Of a stretch of 11,257 nucleotides of DNA, positions 6,933-11,257 are shown one piece after another. The stretch is from contig CAMJLI010000052.1 in NCBI GenBank assembly GCA_946406585.1, positions 1-11,257 on the forward strand, in the 5' to 3' direction. The first letter of the stretch is position 1; each line of letters opens with the position of its first letter. Origin of the DNA: an uncultured Prevotellaceae bacterium. GTDB taxonomy: Bacteria > Bacteroidota > Bacteroidia > Bacteroidales > Bacteroidaceae. The position numbers were made by a program, and so were the translations under genes. The notes under the pieces were generated by a model. That model was not told the DNA's origin. It ran no database searches and saw nothing but the letters and a program-made list of their open reading frames with translations.

Positions 6933-7464
6933 AAAACAGATAACAGCAACCAATGCTGACGAACAGATAAGGCAACTCTATGAGACTGCATTTCCTGAGG
7001 ACGAGCAGATTCCTTGGGATGACTTGATGCGCCTCGTTGATGATATGCCGCTGGCGTTCACTGCATATTACAATGATGATGCTTTCGTTGGCTTCACTAT
7101 ATTATATCCTCGTAAGTCATATCACTGGTTCTGGTACTTTGCCGTGCGTGAAGACTTGCGAGGCAAAGGCTATGGCCAGCAGATACTTGCCCAATTGTTG
7201 GAACGCTACAAAGGCATGAATATGGTTTTGGACATGGAGAGTACGACGCAAAAGTGTGAGAACATCGACCAACGCAAGCGACGCCATGCCTTCTATCTAC
7301 GCAACGGGTTTCGCGACACTAATGTCTATCGGTCCTACAACGACATCACCATGACAATAATGATGATAGGAGATGGCTCTTTCACCTTGAATGATTGGGA
7401 TGAGATAGTCGGCGAACTGAAAAGGTTCTGGTGGCCGGAAGACATCAAGGAAAAAGGCGTTTGA
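6925..7464 (+). CDS. GNAT family N-acetyltransferase
   Basis: The 179-residue protein carries the GNAT acetyl-CoA site: strand WYFAVREDL, then the pyrophosphate loop R79-G-K-G-Y-G84, with helix QQILAQLLERY after it. A later AFYLRNGF block corresponds to motif B. The substrate could be an amino group on a small molecule, peptide or protein and is not predictable. I chose ATG 6925 rather than TTG 6916. The ATG lies in the overlap ATGACTGA with the previous stop, so its translation probably depends on ribosomes finishing the upstream gene. It is the last gene of the flavoprotein-MATE run. The following 100 bases contain a fresh promoter and no strong terminator, so some read-through into the methyltransferase operon is possible. 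Confidence 0.88.
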   Translation: MTEKQITATNADEQIRQLYETAFPEDEQIPWDDLMRLVDDMPLAFTAYYNDDAFVGFTILYPRKSYHWFWYFAVREDLRGKGYGQQILAQLLERYKGMNMVLDMESTTQKCENIDQRKRRHAFYLRNGFRDTNVYRSYNDITMTIMMIGDGSFTLNDWDEIVGELKRFWWPEDIKEKGV

Positions 7465-7489
7465 GGATAGTATTTTCTGCATTATCATA

Positions 7490-7519
7490 TTTGTTTTCGA
7501 CTATTTTTAACTATCTTTG
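7490..7519 (+). promoter_or_regulatory. Bacteroidota-type promoter for the methyltransferase operon
   Basis: TTTG at 7490-7493 and TATCTTTG at 7512-7519 match the -33 and -7 consensus elements (TTTG and TAnnTTTG) of the Bacteroidota primary sigma factor, with an 18-base gap, close to the preferred 19-21. This is the most complete promoter in the window. Transcription should begin near 7524-7527, giving a leader of about 50 bases. Confidence 0.7.
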
Positions 7520-7530
7520 CCGTTGGGAAA

Positions 7531-7547
7531 GATGTAATCAATACATC
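7531..7547 (+). other. Small inverted repeat in the methyltransferase leader
   Basis: GATGTA and TACATC pair around the loop ATCAA just after the predicted transcription start. With six mostly A-T pairs the hairpin is weak in RNA. As DNA, it could be an operator half-site pair at the start of transcription. It may also be chance. Confidence 0.25.
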
Positions 7548-7576
7548 GTGCCAATTTTAACTTTGTGACGAGGAAA

Positions 7577-8287
7577 ATGAACAGGAAGAAGGATCCAATG
7601 GGCAGGGCCATTGCAGAATATCACCAAACAGGCAAGGCAGACCGCCTTAGGGTGTTCTCACCAGTGTTTGAGGAGGACGAGATACCCCTGCAAACGCTTT
7701 TCCGTAAGTATGAGGATATGCCTGAGATTGAACGGACGGCTCTCGACATGGCAAAAGGAAAAACTCTTGACGTGGGGGCTGGTGCCGGCTGCCATTCCCT
7801 TGTCCTTCAGGAAAAAGGCATTGATGTTACAGCTATAGACATTTCCCCTCTGTCTGTTGAGACCATGAAGCAACGTGGAGTTAGGAATGTCAAAGAACAG
7901 GACTTCTTCGCTTTGGAAGGACAATTCGATACCATACTTATGCTGATGAACGGCATAGGAATAGTAGGGACTTTGGAACGGCTGCCGTTTTTCTTCCGTC
8001 TCCTTGACAAGATACTGGCTCCTGGAGGTCAGCTGTTGTGTGATTCTTCGGATATTAGTTATGTTTTCATGGACGAAGAGGGCATGATTGATATTTCAAA
8101 AGAGATGGCTTATTATGGTGAACACAACTTTTGGATGCAATACAAGGACACCATCGGTGACCCTTTTGATTGGCTCTATATAGATGCTGATACCCTGAGA
8201 CACAAGGTTGAAAGGTCTGGATACGCCCTTGAAGTGGTGGCTGAGGGTGAACATTTCGATTACTTGGCAAGAATTACAAAAAGATAA
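7577..8287 (+). CDS. Class I SAM-dependent methyltransferase
   Basis: The 236-residue protein has a clear Rossmann methyltransferase core: motif I LDVGAGAGCH (64-73), the acidic ribose-binding residue D88 in VTAIDIS, a motif IV region FDTILMLMNGIG, and KILAPGGQLLCDSS after it. A lead-in of about 60 residues (RVFSPVFEEDEIPLQTLFRKYEDMP) and a C-terminal part with YYGEHNFWMQYKD probably shape the acceptor site. The substrate is unknown; the general form suits a small-molecule or O/N/C-methyltransferase rather than rRNA or DNA types. I start at ATG 7577 because GAGGAAA directly precedes it; GTG 7565, four codons earlier, is the alternative. It leads a three-gene run, with the flavin reductase gene 5 bases downstream. 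Confidence 0.87.
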   Translation: MNRKKDPMGRAIAEYHQTGKADRLRVFSPVFEEDEIPLQTLFRKYEDMPEIERTALDMAKGKTLDVGAGAGCHSLVLQEKGIDVTAIDISPLSVETMKQRGVRNVKEQDFFALEGQFDTILMLMNGIGIVGTLERLPFFFRLLDKILAPGGQLLCDSSDISYVFMDEEGMIDISKEMAYYGEHNFWMQYKDTIGDPFDWLYIDADTLRHKVERSGYALEVVAEGEHFDYLARITKR

Positions 8288-8292
8288 TATTT

Positions 8293-8856
8293 ATGAAGAG
8301 TTTCAAATCCACAGCGTGGCTATTGCCACAGCCGGTGCTGATTATCGGCACTTATGATATAGATGGTAAACCCAATGCAATGAATGCAGCATGGGGTGGA
8401 CAGTGGGATATGCATGAAATCATCATATCGCTTGGCTCACATTCCACTACGGACAATCTGGCGGTTAATCCTGAGTTCACGGTTGCCTTTGCTACTGCAG
8501 GGACTATTGTGGCATCTGATTATGTTGGCATCGTCAGTGGCAGGAATACACCCGACAAGATGGAGAAGACGGGATGGACAATGGAAAAGGCTCCCAATGT
8601 GAATGCACCTCTCTTCAAGGATTTTCCCATGACTCTTGAATGTAGGGTGAAGCAGAAGATAGACGAGAGCGAGACTGGATACTATCTCGTGGCAGAAATC
8701 GTGAACATCCTCTGTGATGAAAGGTATCTCGCTGAGGATGGCAAACCTGATGTGGAGAAAATGGAACTGATTACCTTTGACCCTGTTCACCATACCTACA
8801 TCCAACTTGGAAGGACTGTTGGCAAAGCATTTGCTGATGGAAAGCAACTGAAATGA
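8293..8856 (+). CDS. Flavin reductase-like (FMN-binding split barrel) protein
   Basis: This 187-residue cytosolic protein matches the flavin reductase-like domain (PF01613): the opening STAWLLPQPVLIIGTYDIDGKPNAMNAAWGG (6-36), then IIISLGSHSTTDNL, FTVAFAT and SDYVGIVSG. These correspond to the strands and loops that hold FMN in the split-barrel fold. Later residues FPMTLECRVKQ and YLVAEIVNILCDE are also typical. Members reduce free flavin with NAD(P)H to supply a partner oxygenase, or bind FMN as electron carriers. No partner monooxygenase lies in the window, so the acceptor is unknown. The gene begins 5 bases after the methyltransferase stop and is almost certainly co-transcribed with it. Confidence 0.9.
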   Translation: MKSFKSTAWLLPQPVLIIGTYDIDGKPNAMNAAWGGQWDMHEIIISLGSHSTTDNLAVNPEFTVAFATAGTIVASDYVGIVSGRNTPDKMEKTGWTMEKAPNVNAPLFKDFPMTLECRVKQKIDESETGYYLVAEIVNILCDERYLAEDGKPDVEKMELITFDPVHHTYIQLGRTVGKAFADGKQLK

Positions 8857-8890
8857 AACTGACAAAACGGGAAAAGCAGTTGATGTAGGT

Positions 8891-9925
8891 ATGAATCCTG
8901 TAGCCATCCGACTTCTCAACCAACAGCTTGTGGCACCTCTGTTCAACGACCCTGCTGAGCTTGTCGATCACATGGGGGCCATGCAGGCGCAGGAATATCG
9001 CATGATGCGATGGGCTGTGGAGATGCGCACTCGCAAACCTTCACACAAGGCGTTTAAGGATGCTTTCGATAGTGGTCGAATCATCCGCCTTCATTTGATG
9101 CGGGGTACTTGGCAGTTGGTGTCTGCCAATGACTATTGGGCAATGGTCGACCTTTTTGCACCAAAAGCCATTTCTGTGACCAAGGGCTGGATGAGCAGCA
9201 ACAAGATTAGCATACCCGACGAGGAAATGATGCTTGTCAGGGATATCCTAGCGCAGACCGCTGCTGACATGCATAGCGCGACAAAAGAGGACTTTGTCAA
9301 CGTATTGGCAGAGAAAGATATCAGGATGGACGACCATAGGCTGTCGTATCACATCCGCATGGCGGAATTGTCTGGGATGCTCTGTAGCGGAGATCTTTTA
9401 CCTGCAAAAGCGTCTTACGCACTAACAGAAAACAAGGTGCGGCAGAAAGCGAATAGGGACAGAGATGAAGCATTGATGCATTTCACTTGTAAATACTTCA
9501 GGAGCCGTCAACCTGCAACATTGGAGGATTTTGTCTGGTGGTCGGGACTTAATATCAGCGACTGTCGGAAAGGCATTTCTCTTATGGGTGACGCCATTCA
9601 TGTGGTGAAATGGAAGGGTAGGGAGTTCTTCATGACTGATGACTGCCGGACAAGAGGTTTCAGAAAAGGAAAGTTCTTGCTGATCCCCCCTTACGATGAA
9701 TACCTCATAGGCTATAAGTCTCGTGACATTGTGTTGCCACCAGAGCATCGTCATCGTGCCCACAACAATAGTGGCATCTTCCAGCCCATCATTGCTCACG
9801 ATGGCATTATCTGCGGCAATTGGTCTCCTTTTCGCAAAGACTGTCAAGTGGATTTCTTCAATGACAAATATACAATGGAAGATGTGATGGAGGCTTGGAA
9901 TTCCTATGCAAAATATAGGTGGTAA
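8891..9925 (+). CDS. Winged-helix (HTH_42) protein, AlkZ-like DNA glycosylase
   Basis: The 344-residue protein fits the winged helix DNA-binding family PF06224 (HTH_42): RLLNQQLVAPLF at the N-terminus, MGAMQAQEYRMMRWAVEMR (28-46), LHLMRGTWQLVSANDYW (about 68-84) and FLLIPPYDEYLIGYKSRD near 258-275. Q32-A-Q34 matches the QxQ catalytic motif described for AlkZ, a glycosylase of Streptomyces that removes bulky alkylated bases and unhooks azinomycin crosslinks. The E. coli relative YcaQ/AlkX has QxD instead. The likely role is excision of alkylated or crosslinked DNA bases. The family is firm; glycosylase activity is inferred from the motif. It is third in the run with the methyltransferase and flavin reductase, 34 bases after the latter. 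Confidence 0.87.
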   Translation: MNPVAIRLLNQQLVAPLFNDPAELVDHMGAMQAQEYRMMRWAVEMRTRKPSHKAFKDAFDSGRIIRLHLMRGTWQLVSANDYWAMVDLFAPKAISVTKGWMSSNKISIPDEEMMLVRDILAQTAADMHSATKEDFVNVLAEKDIRMDDHRLSYHIRMAELSGMLCSGDLLPAKASYALTENKVRQKANRDRDEALMHFTCKYFRSRQPATLEDFVWWSGLNISDCRKGISLMGDAIHVVKWKGREFFMTDDCRTRGFRKGKFLLIPPYDEYLIGYKSRDIVLPPEHRHRAHNNSGIFQPIIAHDGIICGNWSPFRKDCQVDFFNDKYTMEDVMEAWNSYAKYRW

Positions 9926-9940
9926 TACAGACATGGTTTC

Positions 9941-10060
9941 TTATTCCATTAGTGCCTCTTGGTCAGGAATCATTTCCAGCATGTCGTATGATGTTTTTTT
10001 GTCTTTTCGCTTTTTGGATGATGTGGTTTTATTGTGATTATGGAATGAATCATTATTCAT
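9941..10060 (-). CDS. Possible 39-residue ORF overlapping the propeller gene's stop
   Basis: An ATG at 10060 lies inside the last codons of the DUF5005-like gene (overlap ATGAATAA), and the frame runs to a TAA at 9941. It fills nearly all of the gap to the converging glycosylase gene. The predicted peptide is polar, with a basic middle (SSKKRKDKKTS) and an acidic end (MLEMIPDQEALME). No family was recognised. It could be a translationally coupled small protein, the remnant of a longer gene whose 3' part was lost (the end faintly recalls the start of some IS1595-type transposases, too short to claim), or simply an open frame in AT-rich spacer DNA. Confidence 0.25.
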   Translation of the reverse strand: MNNDSFHNHNKTTSSKKRKDKKTSYDMLEMIPDQEALME

Positions 10061-11257
10061 ATACCTTTTTCCAATTGAAAACACGATAAAAGAAGGGACG
10101 GTAATAGTCGGCACTTCCTGGTTCGTTGAAGTTCCACCAGAAGTCATCAGGGTCGCTGTTGGTGGAAAATACCAACTCACCCTCGCGTGAGAGGGCAGGG
10201 TGCAGGTTCACCATATAGAGCCAGTGGTATTTCTGAGACCCTATCTTGTCTAAATGGTCGGGGAGTCGGAAGAGCAGTCGCTTTTCTGAAAAAGGACCAT
10301 ATGGTGTGCGTGAACGATAGATGTATACCTCGGTGGAGAAAAAAGGAGCCTGGGAAGTGAGGTAGTAATAGTCACCTTCGCGAAACACCCACGGCAGATG
10401 ACAGGCATCATCCGATGAGGCCATGATGTTGGCACGTTTCATCTCCGCATCCGTAGGATATTCATCTTGCCACAACCATTTGCCGTCAGTATTCTTTACA
10501 TAATATTGCCAACGGCTGTAGAGGCTGTTTGTGGCTGTGCGTGCCACAAGGACATTGAAGTTGTCGGTGCCATAGAGATAAAGATGTCCATCCGATGCCT
10601 CGTCGCAAATTGTGGAGCCATAGGATACATGATTGCCGTTCACATCATGAAGCACGCTCTCACGATAAAGATAGTCGCCTGGTTGTGGTAGGTAGTCGGG
10701 GATTGTATCGAGATACCTACCTCTTGGAATGTTGCCATTGAGGGAATAGGTGGCAAGGGCTGTGCCTATATTCTGCAGAGCCTTTGACTCTACAGCAATC
10801 CACACCATTTGCAATTTACCATCGCAGATGACACCATCGCCCGACCAATACACTTTTTCCTCATCTATGTCGCCAGCCTCTATCTCTGCAACTGTCTTGT
10901 TGCCCTGTGGATGACGCAGGTGTGTGCGCGCATGAAAATAACGGTCTTGAGAAGGATGGAGCCAATTGACGTAGTCGGCAAGCCATACGAGGTCTTTCTC
11001 CGTTTCGCCCAAGACTCCGTCATGGGCACGTTGCACCATGATGCTGTTGCGTGGGAAGTTGCAACTGCCACGTGAGCGGTCCGCAGCATTCACTATTCCA
11101 TAAAAACTGTCGTTGAACGTCCACAGCACATCACCGTTTGGAAGACCTACTGTGAGTACGCCATCACCGCCGTTCCAACCGCGAATACGGGTGAAAAGGT
11201 TGTTGTATTTCAAGTCGCGGTAGGCTCTGACTCCTTTATGAGTGGTGCTTGATGGCA
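10053..11257 (-). CDS. DUF5005-like beta-propeller protein, 5' end beyond the window
   Basis: The frame is open from the right edge (KGVRAYRDLKYNNLFTR precedes the first in-frame TTG), so the start and any signal peptide lie outside and at least 401 residues are visible. Repeated blade-like stretches include GWNGGDGVLTVGLPNGDVLWTFNDSFYG, KVYWSGDGVICDGKLQMVW, HLYLYGTDNFNVLVAR and GDYYYLTSQAPFFSTEVYIYRSRTPYGPF. These resemble DUF5005 proteins and, more distantly, five-bladed GH43-type glycosidase propellers. A secreted role in glycan binding or hydrolysis is plausible but inferred; catalytic acids cannot be assigned. It converges on the glycosylase gene with 127 bases between the stops and no strong terminator hairpin there. 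The DUF5005 name is from memory of the GWNGGDG/NDSFYG pattern and is less sure than the propeller call. Confidence 0.7.
   Translation of the reverse strand, partial: PSSTTHKGVRAYRDLKYNNLFTRIRGWNGGDGVLTVGLPNGDVLWTFNDSFYGIVNAADRSRGSCNFPRNSIMVQRAHDGVLGETEKDLVWLADYVNWLHPSQDRYFHARTHLRHPQGNKTVAEIEAGDIDEEKVYWSGDGVICDGKLQMVWIAVESKALQNIGTALATYSLNGNIPRGRYLDTIPDYLPQPGDYLYRESVLHDVNGNHVSYGSTICDEASDGHLYLYGTDNFNVLVARTATNSLYSRWQYYVKNTDGKWLWQDEYPTDAEMKRANIMASSDDACHLPWVFREGDYYYLTSQAPFFSTEVYIYRSRTPYGPFSEKRLLFRLPDHLDKIGSQKYHWLYMVNLHPALSREGELVFSTNSDPDDFWWNFNEPGSADYYRPFFYRVFNWKKVYE

Noticed and set aside
9422..9934. A 170-codon - strand open frame opposite the glycosylase gene
   Set aside because: The + strand frame is a full-length HTH_42 protein; the antisense frame has no family pattern.
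10045..10060. ATGAAT/ATTCAT inverted repeat near the propeller stop as a terminator
   Set aside because: Six A-T-rich pairs without a following T-run are too weak, and the repeat lies partly within coding sequence.

Overview
The window looks like chromosomal DNA from a member of the Bacteroidales, most likely Prevotellaceae-like (inference). Several intergenic gaps carry the Bacteroidota -7 element TAnnTTTG, many starts lack a Shine-Dalgarno sequence, and the protein families (TM1586-type nitroreductase, CE6/SGNH esterase, DUF2271, DUF5005-like propeller, small Bacteroidales-type hypothetical) are typical of that group. No rRNA, tRNA, CRISPR array or intact insertion sequence was seen.

Left part (1-2473, + strand): a promoter, then yaaA (peroxide stress), a nitroreductase-family flavoprotein and a cytosolic serine esterase-like hydrolase. 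This run ends at a strong stem-loop at 2439-2473 that also lies at the 3' end of the converging genes.

Middle left (2514-4320, - strand): a secreted SGNH/CE6-type carbohydrate esterase whose C-terminus looks like a type IX secretion sorting domain, and a secreted DUF2271 protein. Between them lies a perfect 16-bp palindrome inside a 24-bp imperfect one, possibly a REP-like element.

Middle right (4466-7464, + strand): a tightly packed four-gene run transcribed divergently from the DUF2271 gene. It encodes a twin-arginine-exported flavoprotein with a CX2CX2CX7C motif, a MATE efflux pump starting at GTG, an unrecognised 102-residue protein, and a GNAT acetyltransferase whose start overlaps the preceding stop.

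Right part (7490-9925, + strand): the best promoter in the window (TTTG, 18 nt, TATCTTTG) leads into a SAM-dependent methyltransferase, a flavin reductase-like protein and an HTH_42 protein carrying the QxQ catalytic motif of AlkZ-type DNA glycosylases. Converging on it from the right edge is a 5'-truncated DUF5005-like beta-propeller gene. A possible 39-codon ORF overlaps that gene's stop codon.

As a whole the + strand genes share a theme of redox and flavin chemistry, efflux, small-molecule modification and DNA repair. That would suit protection from oxidants, electrophiles or DNA-damaging natural products, but the link is drawn only from gene content and spacing. The - strand genes look like polysaccharide-facing or envelope functions. 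I found no convincing evidence for a wholly new system; the most notable items are the AlkZ-like glycosylase and its neighbours, the exported iron-sulfur-type flavoprotein with DUF2271, the palindrome and the small overlapping ORF.
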